Source: Ichthyophthirius multifiliis (Eukaryota > Ciliophora > Oligohymenophorea > Hymenostomatida). From it: a stretch of 64,000 bases of DNA. The position numbers were made by a program, and so were the translations under genes. The stretch spans positions 123,949 through 187,948 of the forward strand of contig NW_004085940.1 of NCBI RefSeq assembly GCF_000220395.1, given 5' to 3'. The notes under the pieces were generated by a model. It did not search any database. It worked only from the letters and a program-made list of their open reading frames with translations, and was not told where the DNA came from. Shown here piece after piece: positions 12,242-25,100 of the stretch. How positions within the stretch are numbered: position 1 is the stretch's first letter; each line of letters starts with the position of its first letter.

Positions 12242-12860
12242 TTTTTTAATAAATTAAATTAAATAAATAAAACTAAAATTATATTTTAAAAAAAAGGTAT
12301 AAAATAATAATTAAAGATAAAAAATATATAATAATTAATATAAATAAAAAATATTTTTATATAGTATTAATCTAAATAATATATTTATATTTTTTTATTT
12401 ATTAATTTAAATATATACTTTTTTTAATATATTTTTATTTAAATAATTTATTATATAAATTACATATTAGCATAATTATATTTTCTAATTTTTATTATAT
12501 TAAAATTAATATTAATAAAGACTAAACAATAATTATTATATATTTTATTTAATAAATAAAATTATTAAAAACATATATTATAAATAAAAAAATTTATTGC
12601 AATTTTTAAAGCTTTTAATAATAAAATCAATTTATAATTTATATTTTTTTAATAAAATATCATTATATAATAAAAAAAATTATTAACATTTTATTATATT
12701 TTTCTTTATATTTATGCTATTATTTTTCATATATCAATTTAAAAAATAAAAAAACTATATATATATATATTTAATCATTTATATAAAAAAATTATTTTAA
12801 AAATAAAAAATAATGATATTTAAGTTTAAATATATAATTATTTTCATAAATATTTTCTAT
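12242..12860. other. AT-rich spacer
   Basis: About 600 nt of nearly pure A/T between two minus-strand genes. It holds the presumed promoter of the reductase and the 3' end of the coiled-coil gene. No motif is recognisable. Confidence 0.6.
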
Positions 12861-15203
12861 TCAACCTGATGTAAGTATTTTAACAGTATTAGTATTGGTT
12901 CGACTAGTTAAGCTTTTTTATGCATTTGAAAATAAAGGTTACTATTTAGATTTTATTTAAATAAAAGAATTATTATTTTGTACACTATTTAAATCAAAAT
13001 CAATTGTTTAATTTTGAATTTATTAAACTCTTTCAATATTTTTGGGTAATCTTTAAGGAGAAGTTCTTGATTATTTAAGTATTTTCGAATAATTAAATTC
13101 ATTATTTTCAATATTATTATTAATAGTTTCTAATTGTTTCTAATTAAAATATATTTAATTATCAATTTATTATTTTTTTCTATTTTTATCAATATTATTT
13201 TATAAACTATTTAAATCTTCTTCAATTTCATAATTTTCTTCTTATTCTTATTTTTCATATTGAGGTAATTTAACTCCATTTTTCTGGAATTTATTAATTT
13301 AGAATGTTAGTTTTTTGTAATCTAATTTTAAAACTTAATTTGTTTTTAATACTTCATCATATTATTTTAACATTTTTTATAAATTATTTAAATATCTTTA
13401 TTCTGTTTATTCTATTTATTTTTTTAAATTTTCATTTTCTTGTATTATTTTTTCATTTTCTTGTATTCTTTTAAAGTTTTTTTCTTAATTTTTTTCCAAA
13501 AGAATATTATTTTCTGTTAATTAATTAATTTTTTATTCCGATTTTTCATTTCTTAAGTTTAAATTTTATATTAAAGTTTAATATTTTTATTATTCATTTA
13601 TTAAATTGGTTATATTTTGGTTTTAAATTTAATTGTTTTCCTACAAAATAACATTTTCTTTTTTCTATTTATTTAATTCTTAATATATTTTTTCATTTTT
13701 TTCCTCAAACTAATTAAAGTTTGAATTCAAATCATTAATTTATTCATATAATTATTAATTTTTTTCAATTAGTTATATATTTTCTTCCTATAATTATTGT
13801 ATATTTTAATTTAAATTCTAATTCTCTTAATTAAGTTAAATAATAATGTTATTTTGCTCGTTTTCAAGTTTTATTTTTTTATCCTTTTCTTTTTCTTTTG
13901 CTATTTTATTCATTTCTTTGTAATATTATTCTTTTTAAAAAAGAGTATTTTCAACTTAAACTAATTTATTTTAATATTCTTAAATTTTAATATTTTATTC
14001 ATTAAAATTTTGTATATATTATTATTCTTTTTAAGCCATTTATTCTATTTCTAAACTAAGATCATTAATAATATTTTTGTAATGATTTTCATTTTACTAA
14101 TTTTATTAAGTAACATATTATAGTTGTTAATTTAGTTATTATTCGTTTATTTAAAGCTATTAAATTTATTAAGTAAGAATATTATTTTCATTATAATATT
14201 GTTCTTATGTTTATTAATATTATAAGTTTTATTATTATAATTTATTTTCGAATTCTTTTTCTAATGATTCTATTTGTTATATTTTTTATTATTTTTCATT
14301 CATTTGCATTTCGTTTTATTGTAAAATATGTTCAAATTCTTCTTTATCTAATTAAATTTCTTACTCTCGTTAAATTTCACGGATTTTTTAATTTTTTAAT
14401 TGATTTTCTAACAGATTGCTTTCTCTTTCTAAATTAATTATTTTATCTTGAAGTTATTATATTAATAGGTTTTTATCCGTTTATTCTTGTTAGTGTCTAT
14501 CTGCTTTATATTATAAATCATTTGCTTATTCTTTTAAATATTAGATTTATTATTTTAGTTATTATTCAGATTATTTCATATATTATATTTATTGTTCTAA
14601 TTCGAATGTTTGCTATTAATTTTTTGTAAGTATCAAATTTTTTTCTTATTCATATTTTTATACTATATTTTTAGTTTAAATTTCATATATTTCTTCTTTT
14701 TTTTAAATGTCTATATATGCATTTTTTTAGAGTTCTTTTTATAAATTCTATATTTACTATTCATGTCTTTATTTTTTTTTATTTTATATTAATTAAACTA
14801 TGTTTAAATTTATAAAAAAACAAAAAAATACTCATTTTGTATATTTATTATTTATTATCTAAGGCTATTATTTTAATCGAGTAATTTCTCATTAGCAAGT
14901 ATTAATTAATCTATTTAATTACTTTAAATAATCTTTATAGATGATGTTTTATTAAAACTTTAATTAATATCATGCTCTATTTTTTATTTTTCTAAACTAT
15001 TTTGATTTAGAGTTGTATAATTATCATTTTAAATTATTTAATCCAATTTAGATTTTTCTTATTATAATAATTATAATTTTTTTTCAATATCTTAAATTCT
15101 TTAAATTTTATCATCTTAATTTTTATTATAATAAAAAATATTTTTTATATAAAATGCAATTACTCTATTAAATTTGACTCTATAAAGATTTTAGACTGTT
15201 CAT
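12861..15203 (-). CDS. Q-rich coiled-coil protein of 742 residues
   Basis: The start is ATG 15203-15201 (MNSLKSLQSQIQQ) and the stop is TGA 12863-12861. Two GT-AG introns, 15115-15163 and 14767-14831, join three exons into exactly 743 codons. From the N-terminus to about residue 600 the sequence is an almost continuous heptad-like coiled coil rich in Gln, Lys and Glu (RIQDIEKKLQLLQQEK, INLERESNLLENQLK). The C-terminal 120 residues are less regular and contain SRTSPQRLPKNIERVQ and a Ser/Thr-rich tail ending in SG. It is divergent from the ULP1-like gene across 110 nt. No globular domain is seen; such proteins in ciliates are usually cytoskeletal or basal-body related, which is only an inference here. 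Confidence 0.8.
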
Positions 15204-15313
15204 TTTATTTATATTTTTTTAAAAAAAAATTATAAAATACTTTATTAACTTAAAAAAAAAAGTTATAATTTATATATTTATTTATAAAAACTATTAAAAA
15301 AATCCATAAAATA

Positions 15314-18300
15314 ATGTAAAATACTAATTTATATAACAATTACTCGAAAAATCTCATTAATTAATAAATCGATTAAAATGAGCAAATAATAGACATAAAT
15401 TAAATATATTTTGATTTACCAAAATTATTTCTATACAATTAAGAGGAATATTAAAAATTTCTAAATTAATTCAATGCATTTAAATAAAGTCAAAATATAT
15501 TACTTTTTGATGAAAAGTAAACTTTTTTTAATTACTTTAATATAGATTTGAATTATTACGACTTAGAATAAATAAGGAATTATAATAATATAACTCCTCC
15601 ATTAATGATTTTTATGATTAATTATTTATATAATGAAAAAGAACTCAGAGGAAATATGAGTTCTTAATTATATATATTTCCTTTATGTTTTTATGATACT
15701 GAGAAGTCACATTATAATCTATTTGAAGAATATTCTATTTATTTAAAAGAGTAAAAATTCAATCCTGAATTTCATTAATATATTTGTTAGTTAATGTATA
15801 TTAAAAATAAATGGGTTTTATGTATAGTTTGGTTGTTTAAAAGGAAATCTTTTATTATAGATTTTAAACATAATGATGAGAAATTGCCTTTAAAATATTT
15901 AATGGATTTATTTAAGTCTACTATGCTGTAAACTCTTGGTGTTGATTTAGAAAATTTTGATATCGAAGGCATTCTTTATTCAGTCACAGAATAAACTGAT
16001 TGTGGATATTATTTAATTAATTATTTATATAAGTTTATTTAGGGTAACTCTATTGATAAAATTGCATTTAGTTCTTAAGAAAAAAAATACATTAAATAAA
16101 ATATTTTATGGCTTGTTTTTAAAATTAAATAACTAAAAATGGGATTGGATTAAACTATTATTAATTAAAATAATTAAAGATAAGAGCTAAATAAATAATG
16201 TTTATAAAATTACGTTTACAATTCTGATCTTTTGCCATAAAATATGTATTTATTGTTAATTATTTATATATTTAGTTTTTTTAAAGGAAATTTAATAAAT
16301 TAACACCTAATAAATAAGATGTAGCTATATAAACACCTTAATATTTAATATATAATAGGATTGTTTAAAAAGAATATCCGAAAATAAATAAATTGTAAGA
16401 TTAAGTATTCGATAAAATAAAAAAACCAGCAATAGATGAATTAGGGGATAAAATAGCTGATTTAATTTCAATTTTAGATAATAAATAAAAAGTTAAATCA
16501 CTAAAAGAAAATTAAAATGAGTATTAGTTCTTAATAAAATAATTAAAGAATAAAATATAAATAAATGAAAACTAAAATTAGATTTAATAAAATAGAAATT
16601 AAGGAAAATACAAGCGAAATATAAGTAAATAAGTAGATTATGAAGATTTTGTTTAAGAAAATTTTGATTTGAAGAAGGTTATGATGGAAATTGAAAAAAA
16701 AAATTAAGAAGAAAAAGAATAAGAAAAAGAAAAAGAAAAAATATAAGATAAAATATTAAATAATATAGAATAAAATTCAATTTTAGAAATATTTTAGGAT
16801 ATAAAATAATAAAAAAATCAAGAAGTTAATAAATATTAAATATAGATTGAATCAGAGATAGAAAAAAACAAATTTAGTGCATTTTTAAAAAGTTAAGAAT
16901 TTAATAAAAATTACTTAGAATAATATAATTTATATTATAATCCTGTAAAATATTTCGAACTGAAATAAGAAATGTAAAAACTTAAAAAAGTTGCAGAAAA
17001 TAACTATAATGAATATAAGTAAATTAAAAAAAATGTAAATGATAGTATAAATAATATTAATAATATTAATAATATTAATAATATTAATAATATTAATAAT
17101 AATAATAATAATAATAATACTAATAATTACACTTTGTTAAGCTAATAAAATACTTAAATGCAAACTAATATTTTAAATAAAAATCCGTCTATTTTTATTA
17201 ATAATTCAACTTCAATTTTAAGTAATAGACCTTTAATTAATAATTCTACATATTTTAATATTAATAGTATTTAAAATAATAATAATAACAGTCTTAACTA
17301 TAACTAGTTATTGAAATTTAAGCCTAATTTGCATAATATTTAACCTAATTAAAATGTTATCTAATAAATACCTTTTGTAAAATAAGTACATGCATTTTAA
17401 AATAATATTGAAGATTATAAAAATATAGGTAAATCAAGTCTTGAAATGAGAAAAAATAATCAATAAGAACAATACAATATTACTATTGAATAAATATTAA
17501 AATAAAAAGAAGAATAATTTAAAAACTTAAGTATTTTTCGTTATTAATTTGAAGAATAGTTAATAGAAAAGGAAAATTTTTAATAATATATAGAAAATCC
17601 TTATTAAATAAGTTAAATATTATAGAAAATTATATATATATATATGTATAAATATATATAAATTAAAATAATAAAGGTATTTCATATTTAGATTTAAAAT
17701 TAATGCTTTAGAAAGAAATAATTGTTGAAAATATAGTTAATTTTTGTATGAAATATTTTTAAAATAAATAAAATGCTGGAATTTCAAATAATATGAGATT
17801 TTTTTATCATGAAAGAATTCTTTTTTTGTCCACTGATTTTTATTATATTTTAACTTATGACATTGTAAATAAGAAATCTTCTTTATTATCATAATCAGAT
17901 ATTAATTTTGAAATAGCTAGATAATATTATGAATAATATAATAATGTCATGGAAGAATTCGATAAGATTATTATTCCTATATGTTTTAAAGAAACAAATT
18001 AATAAAATGAAGTTTTTTTAGAATATTAACTTGTTTATATTGATATTAATAATAAATAAATACAATATTTTTTCTTTTTTTCATAAAATAAAAACACTAT
18101 AGATCTTTAGTTTCATCCTATTATTATAAATATAATGAAATGGATGTAAAAAGAAATTAATTTTTAATCTAACTAAATATTTGATGCTTAAAAATGGCAA
18201 GTCATGAAGGGATAATGTAGTAAATGTGAAGACGTAAATAAAAGTGCTTTTTTTTTGGTTTATTCTGTTAGTTAAATGCTTCTGGGATATAGTGTATTGA

Positions 18301-18428
18301 ATAATATTAGTAATTAGAATATTATTAATAATAAATAAAATATAGCTGAAACTATTATTAAAATTTCTAATGATTATGCTTATGATAAAAATAAACCTAT
18401 TGATGATTATATAAAATATCCTCTTTGA
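15314..18428 (+). CDS. Protein with two ULP1/SENP-type cysteine-peptidase folds
   Basis: Three exons (introns 16246-16286 and 17612-17676) give 1,002 residues. The N-terminal domain looks like a ULP1 (family C48, SUMO/Nedd8 protease) core: YIKNKWVLCIVWLFKRKSF, then the Asp strand FIIDFKH and the Gln-Cys loop VTEQTDCGYYLINYLYKF. The Cys, the oxyanion Gln and the Asp are present, but the His that normally precedes the Trp reads Lys. A long Q/N-rich linker follows, with an NIN repeat at 17047-17117. The C-terminal domain again has a ULP1 start (GISYLDLKLMLQKE, ENIVNFCMKYFQ) and a terminal helix (FFLVYSVSQMLLGY), but its catalytic residues are not recognisable. So a SUMO- or ubiquitin-like protease ancestry is likely, and activity is doubtful. 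The start ATG 15314 is the first in frame after the upstream spacer. Confidence 0.72.
17047..17117 (+). repeat. In-frame AATATT/AAT microsatellite (Asn-Ile repeat)
   Basis: Tandem nine-base units encoding NIN pass into a pure AAT run encoding poly-Asn. The array lies in the linker between the two ULP1-like domains and keeps the frame. Confidence 0.85.
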
Positions 18429-18663
18429 AAATAATTAATTTTTTTTTTTATATATAATAAAGTATTTTATTTTTGTTTTTTGTACATATTTTATTTATAC
18501 TTTTTTTATTTATATTTTTATTATTATTATTCTTTTATAAATATTATTTATTTTTATATAAAAAATATTTGAAATTATTTATTTTTTATTTTAAAAAAAA
18601 AAAAAATTATTTAAAATATTATTTATACATATTGGTTTTACTTTAATTAATTTATTATTTTTT

Positions 18664-19062
18664 TCATTCTATTAAATGTTATATGCTTTCTATTAATTTT
18701 TGTTGATTATTCGTTCTTATTTCTATTGTCTGTCTTTAATTTTATATCAATTCTATATCTTAATTTAGCTTATTAAAATATGTTGAATGTGTATCTATTA
18801 CACTCTACATTTCTTTATATTAACTATCTAATTAATCTAAGTCTTTTAATGTATTATCAACTTATCCTTTAATTTCATCTAATTTCTTATATAAAAGAAA
18901 TAATATATTATATAAAATTATATAATTTATAATTACAAAAATCATTAATTTTTCTTTTTCAAAAAACGAATCTTGAATTTCCTATCTTATTTAACTAATT
19001 TTTTTACCTTTAAATTTATATTTTTCATCTAAATATTTAATAACTTCTTCTTCACTTTACAT
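18664..19062 (-). CDS. Short coiled-coil protein, Sec3-like segment
   Basis: Start ATG 19062-19060 (MQSEEEVIKYLDEKYKFK) and TGA 18666-18664 bound an open frame of 133 codons. The hydrophobic stretch VIINYIILYNILFLLYK in its middle is best read as a 51-nt in-frame GT-AG intron without TGA, which leaves about 115 residues. The C-terminal half (VDNTLKDLDQLDSQYKEM, LNQDIELIQNQRQTIEIR, NNQQKLIESIQHLIE) resembles the coiled coil of exocyst subunit Sec3, where a similar D..L..L / IE.R..N...L pattern occurs. The rest of Sec3 is absent, so it is either a small independent coiled coil (a BLOC/BORC-like subunit is possible) or a gene fragment. It lies 98 nt from the divergent FabF gene. Confidence 0.5.
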
Positions 19063-19160
19063 CTTTAATAAATATTTATTTAAAAATTTAGTAAAAATAA
19101 TTATATTTTATTAATAAAAAAATCTAATTAATTAATAAAAAAAAAAAATTAATAAAAAAA

Positions 19161-20453
19161 ATGGCATTAAAACGTGTTGTAGTAACCGGCATTGGAATGG
19201 TATCGCCTTTAGGTTTATCCGCTTAAGAAAGTTGGGAAGCTCTCTTAAAAGGCTAATCCGGTATAATAAATATCGAAGATTACCTCGAAAGATTAAAATA
19301 AACGGATTCCCAAAACAAATTAATAAATCCAAAATTATGGCCTGGAAATACTTACGTAGCCCCTATAAAAGTTGGCTTTGGTAATTTAAAAAAATGGAAA
19401 GTTCCTTTATGTACAAACAACGCGAATTCGTATGTCATGTCAGCAGCTGTGGAGGCTTTAAAAGACAGTAAAATCGAGAAAATATTACAAGAAAATGAGG
19501 ATTTATAAAATTAGGCTGGTGTAAATATCGGTATAATGAGTTCAAATACAACAAAACTAACTGAAATAATAAAAGATACAGAAAAAAAAGGTTTTGATGG
19601 TTTAAATAGGCTTACTATATTTCATACATTGACAAATATGGCAAGTGCTAATTTAAGTATTAAATATAAGCTTAAAGGACCATCCCAATCGGCATCTACT
19701 GCTTGTGCAACTGGGTCAAGTGCAATTGGTGACTCTTTTAGAAATATTTAATTTGGAGACGCAAAAGTAATGTTGGCAGGTGGAAGTGAAGAATGTTTAA
19801 ATCCAACTATAATTTGGGCTAGTATAAGAATGTAAGCTATGAATTAGAAAATTCACGAAAAACCAGAATACTCTAGTAGGCCTTTTGATATTTAAAGAAG
19901 TGGATTTATTTTAGGGGAAGGTGCAGGCGTTTTGGTTTTGGAAGAAATGGAACATGCAGTATAAAGAGGTGCTTTTATTTATGCAGAAATTGGCGGGTAT
20001 GGATAAAGTTCTGATGGGTATCATTTAAGTAGACCTTTAGAGAGTGGAAATGGGGGATTGAGATGTATGAAGAAGGCTATAGAGTAAGCTGGAGTTGGTT
20101 TGGGAGAAATTCAGAGTATTAATTGTCATGCAACAAGTACTTAAACGGGTGATTTAGCTGAGGGGCTAGCTATTTGTCAACTTTTGGAAAGATTTTAAGG
20201 AAAGTGTGTGATTACAGCAAATAAAGGGAATATTGGACATACTTTTGGAGCAGCGGGAGCTATTGAGAGTATATTTAGTTTACTAAGTATTAGAGATGGG
20301 GTAGTGCCGAAGATTTTAAATTTATAAGAAGAGTGTTAGAAGGGTTTGAGGTTTGCGAGGGAAAATGTAGTAGGGAATGTTGATGTAGTTGTTAAAAATT
20401 CGTTTGGATTTGGGGGAGTTAATGTTTCGTTGGTTTTTAAGAAATTTAAGTGA
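19161..20453 (+). CDS. OXSM: Beta-ketoacyl-ACP synthase II (mitochondrial type, FabF/OXSM)
   Basis: A single intron-free frame of 430 residues has the usual length of FabF/OXSM, which condenses malonyl-ACP with acyl-ACP in type II fatty acid synthesis, in eukaryotes usually mitochondrial and linked to lipoate supply. The N-terminus RVVVTGIGMVSPLGLSAQESW is diagnostic. The active-site Cys lies in SASTACATGSSAIGD, the first His in INCHATSTQTGD, the Lys in ITANKGNIGHTFGAAGA with the second His, and the C-terminal glycine loop is NSFGFGGVNVSLVF. No extended targeting peptide precedes the domain, so import would rely on an internal or very short signal. GC content is clearly higher than in all neighbours, yet TAA/TAG Gln codons are present, so the gene has adapted to the ciliate code. 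FabB is a less likely alternative because of the insertion pattern near residues 40-70. Confidence 0.96.
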
Positions 20454-20549
20454 AAAAATTATGCTTTTGTATATTTGTTTACATTATTTTTTTTTATAAT
20501 AAGAACTTAACTTATAATTTTTTAAATATTTATAAATAAAAATTAAAAT

Positions 20550-21545
20550 ATATTTACATAATAAAAATAATCTAAAGAATATTTTGTAATATTCTTTAAT
20601 ACAAACTCCATAAAAAATAGAAGATTGGAATAACTTTTTAAATTTAATATAACTTAAGAAATTAAATTCCTTTAATAAATATTTTGTTTTAAAAAAAGTT
20701 TCTTTTTCTTTCTATTTTTTTAACCTTAATTTCATTAAATCAAAATATTTTGGGTATTCTAATAATATTCTTTAAATTCAAATTGTTTATCTGATTTTTA
20801 AAATAACCTTATCGTAATGAGAAAATAATTTTTATACTTTCAAATTATTTATTTACTTCGTTTATTTTACGAGAATTTTTATTAAAGAGAAAATTATCAA
20901 AGGAGCTTAATAATTAAACTTTTTTTTAAAAGATACTTGCTAATTGGTTATTTAAAGTTTATTTACAGCCTTTTATATAGTTTAAGATTTTTCGAAGAAA
21001 TTTATAGCTATTAAATTATTTTTATTATTTATACATAATTAAATACTACATCTGTTTATTTTATAATTATTTTTTTATAGATTTTCTATTTATTAAGCTT
21101 AATCTTTTGATTTTTACATTAGTTTCTTTAATTGAGTATATGAAATTAATTTTTAAATAATTTTAAATTCATTTGCCAAAAAATTTAAAACTTAAGGTTA
21201 ATTTTTTTTTTTATGTTTTTTAATGATTATTTTCTTCGTTTTCGTTCAAAGTTTTTATTTTTATTTCGGAATAAAATTTATTTTGATTTTTTTAGCAACA
21301 AAATCTTTTTCATAATCATTATTTTTAATATTAAAATAATTATTATTAAATAAAGTAATTTCCAAAATATTATTATTTAGAAGTGATTATATTAGTGATT
21401 TGATTTGAACTATCTGAATTTCTAGAAAAATTGGGGCTGAATCTTCACTAATGCTTGAAATTTATACATCATTATTACGTTTTTTTTAAAAAAATGATAC
21501 TTAAGAACATAAAATATGTGCCTTTTATTTTAATCATTGATTATT
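20550..21545 (-). CDS. Probable coding region, gene structure unresolved
   Basis: The minus strand shows protein-like segments in changing frames: ISEDSAPIFLEIQIVQIKSL near 21450, NDYEKDFVAKKIKINFIP near 21300, INFFEKSQTIQKAVNKLQ near 20975, and LEYPKYFDLMKLRLKKQKEK near 20745. Base composition is also less A/T-pure than in true spacers. I could not find a set of GT-AG introns that joins all segments without TGA, and there are at least two alternative C-termini (TGA near 20740 or 20732, or a longer frame towards 20560). It may be an intron-rich gene, a gene with assembly indels, or a decaying pseudogene. No family is recognised. Confidence 0.35.
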
Positions 21546-22143
21546 TTTTATAATATTGTGTAGAAAAAAAAAATTAATTCAATGAATGTTTAGTATATTA
21601 ATATATTGTTAAAATAAAATAAATATAGCTTTTATGCATAACAGTTAATATTTTAGAAATAATAAATTAAATAGTTTTTTCATTATATTTTATATTAAAA
21701 AAATATTAGCATTATTTTAAAATTTTAATATAATTATTAATCCTTTTAATTAAGATATATTAATAGATTTTTTTTTTATATATGATTTTTTAATTAATAC
21801 TATATATTTATGAATACTTAATTCTCTTTATAAAATAGAAAATTATTTTATATTTTTTTTATTTATAAGATATATTAAAATAAAAAAAAATTATTTTAAT
21901 TAATAAAACTTCTTAAATTATTGATATTTAATTTATAAATATAAAATTTTAAAAAATAAAATGAATGTAATTTTTAGTTTTGTTATATATATAAACTAAA
22001 AATATTTAATTTTTATATTAAAGTTCTTTTATATAATTTAAATTAATATAATTAAAAAAATATATAAAATTATATAATTGGATATCAATAACACAATTTA
22101 TCTTAATTTATTAATTAAAAATAATTTAATTATATATTTTATT
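21546..22143. other. AT-rich spacer
   Basis: About 600 nt of nearly pure A/T. No gene, RNA or repeat array is seen in it. Confidence 0.55.
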
Positions 22144-25100
22144 TCAGAAGAAAGTTAATATAGAATTAATAAACTCTTTACTTTGCTCAGATTTTATAGT
22201 CGTTTCGTTTTAAATTTTATAATTATTTTTTTAAACATGAGATTCCTTTATAAATTTTCTTTTTTAAAAAATATATATTTTATATGTTTATTTCAAATAT
22301 ATATTATACTTAAAACTTTTACAAATATATTATTATTATTCTTATGTATTTGGTTTTAAAATAATAGATATTTTCTAATTATTTTAATTCTATATTATGT
22401 ATAAATATTAAAAATATATAAATAATTAAATATATATATATATATTTTACTTTATAATTTAACTAAATTTTCAAACATTCTTAATCATTTTATGGAATCA
22501 AATCAGTAATATGTTTAGCTTATAATATAATTATTTATACTTCTGATTCGATTTATATTAAATATGTATTAAATATACTTTTTCTCAAAACTACTTAATA
22601 ATTTTTTACATCAAAAGATTTAAACTTTTCACTATTTTCTTATATTTATTTCATATATTATTAACATTCAAGATCTTTGTTTTTTAAAGTCTATTCAATT
22701 TTATCATAAGAAATTTTTAAATGTTCTAATTCATTAATCCTTTTGAAAAAAAATAATAAAAAATAGTTATTTTATTATTTACTTTTATTATAAAAGTTAT
22801 TCATTATAATATTATTCTTGTTTAATTTTATCAACCTCTGTTTTTTCTGAATTTTCTATTTCAAAAATGTTTTACAATTCTTAAATATTAGAGAGGTTTT
22901 ATTCTTATTAAACTTCTTATTATTATATTTTATTTTACAAATTTTGAACTTAATCCATAAGCTCTTAAATTTATTATTTTTTAAAATTTAATTCATTTTA
23001 TAATTATAAGTTTATATTTTTTAAAATTTTTATTTATAAATCTTTATCTGAAATTTTATTTTAATAGTTTTCGAAATTTTTATTATAATTATTTTGAGAT
23101 TACAATATATAATTTTTATCAACTTAGAATTAATCATTCATAATTCTAGATTCTTTTATAAGTTTCTTAACTTTTTTCATTTAATTAACTATATATGTTT
23201 ATAAATCATATTATTAAGTAATTTAAGTATTTTCATTTTCATCATTTTAAGTTTTTCCTTATATCTAAATCAATTACAGTTCAAGAATTTATATTTGTTT
23301 TTCTAATTCTTAATTTTTTACATTTAAAAAAGAATTTTAGTCTAATTAGTTTTTGCTTTATTATCTTTATAGGGTTAATAATTCTTAAAGTTCTTAATTT
23401 TTTTAAAGATATTCTACTTTAATTTTTTCAATATTAATTTATTGTTATTCTTTAAAATTTTACTCTGAAATATTTAATTTATTACTTTCCACATTTTGTT
23501 TATAATTTTATATTTCTTAATTTAGACTATCGAATAATATGATTTATTATTTTTCTTTTAATTATTCATTTTGTAAATTATAGTTTTATTAATTTATTTT
23601 GTTTTATTCTGTTAAAATTTTAATTTATTCAATTTATTGATTTATAGAAATTTGTTATTATTTTAATTATTCTTTTAATTCTTGATTTTATTATTGAATT
23701 TATTACATTTTTTAATTTTCAATGTTTATTATTTCTTATTTACTTATTTTATTTGTAGTTTATATTTCTTATTCTAATTATTATATAAACGTATCTTTCT
23801 GTGATATTTAATTTTTTAATTCTTAATTTTATATTTATAGTTATTAAACTTATAAACTATCAAAATTTTTTTAATTTGATTCATTTTATTGACTTAAAAT
23901 TTAAATTTATTCTTCCTAATTAGTAATTAATAATTTTAATTCAGTTATTATTTCTTAAAATTATTAATTTTATTTTATTGTTTATTCTTAATGTTTATTC
24001 GACATTTCTGTTATATTTATTTTATTTTCTTGATTTAATTAATTTATTTATTCTTTATATTTATTTTAAAGTTCTGATAAATTTAATATACTTTACTCAT
24101 TTATACAATTAAGTTATTCTTAAAATTATTAATTATAATTTTTAATTTATTCAGTATGCTTATTTTACAATTCTATTATATTTTATTCATTCGTTTTATT
24201 TAATTAATTGATTTATTATTCTTTTTATATTATTGAAGCTTATAATTATTCAATTTATTCTTTAAATTTTTATTTATATGTTTATGATTATTTTAAATAT
24301 TTTTATTATAACTTTTCTTTATTTAATTTTTTTATCTGTTTTTCTTATTATTATATAAGCTTTTATTATCTTTAAATTTCTTATAATAATTACTAATTAT
24401 TTAATTCTACTTCTTTTGCTAAACGTTATTCTAAGTTAATAGTGTTTTATATATTCTATTCTTTTGTAAAATTTATAGTTTAACCTTATTATTCAATTTA
24501 AATAGTTTATTAATCTACTTAAATACTCTTTTATTTTATTTATTCTAGTAATTCTTAATTTTTTTATTCTAATTATTATATTATTTGATTTTGTTCGTAT
24601 GATTCTTGATTTTTCATTATTTCATTTTAATGTTGTATAGAATTATCTTATTAATGTATAAAATTTTATTCTTATGATTATTAGTTTTCTTATTAAATTT
24701 ATTTAATACATTTATTTTCATTATCTATAATTCTTGTTTATTTATCTATTTCTATGAGGCTTTTTATTTATTAATCTTAATAAATAATATATTCTTATTT
24801 TTTTTATAATTAATCTTTTATTTATATAATTTACTATTCATAATTTAATATTATTTACTAATTTTATTATAACATGTTTTTTATTTACTCTTCTTATTTA
24901 ATTATTTATTCTTGCTTTCCTTATAATTAATCTTAAATTTATAAACTTTATTATTCTTTATTATTATTGATTTATTAATTTTATTAAACTAAATTTTATA
25001 TCTATACTTCTTATTAATATATATATTCTTATTTTTTTTATAACTCTTCTTAAATTTACAAACATTACTATTCATAATTAGATATAATTTATTAATTTTA

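Noticed and set aside
14207-14437. Plus-strand Ile/Phe-rich frame
   Set aside because: It is antisense to the long coiled coil. The composition is simply the complement of Gln/Lys/Asn codons.
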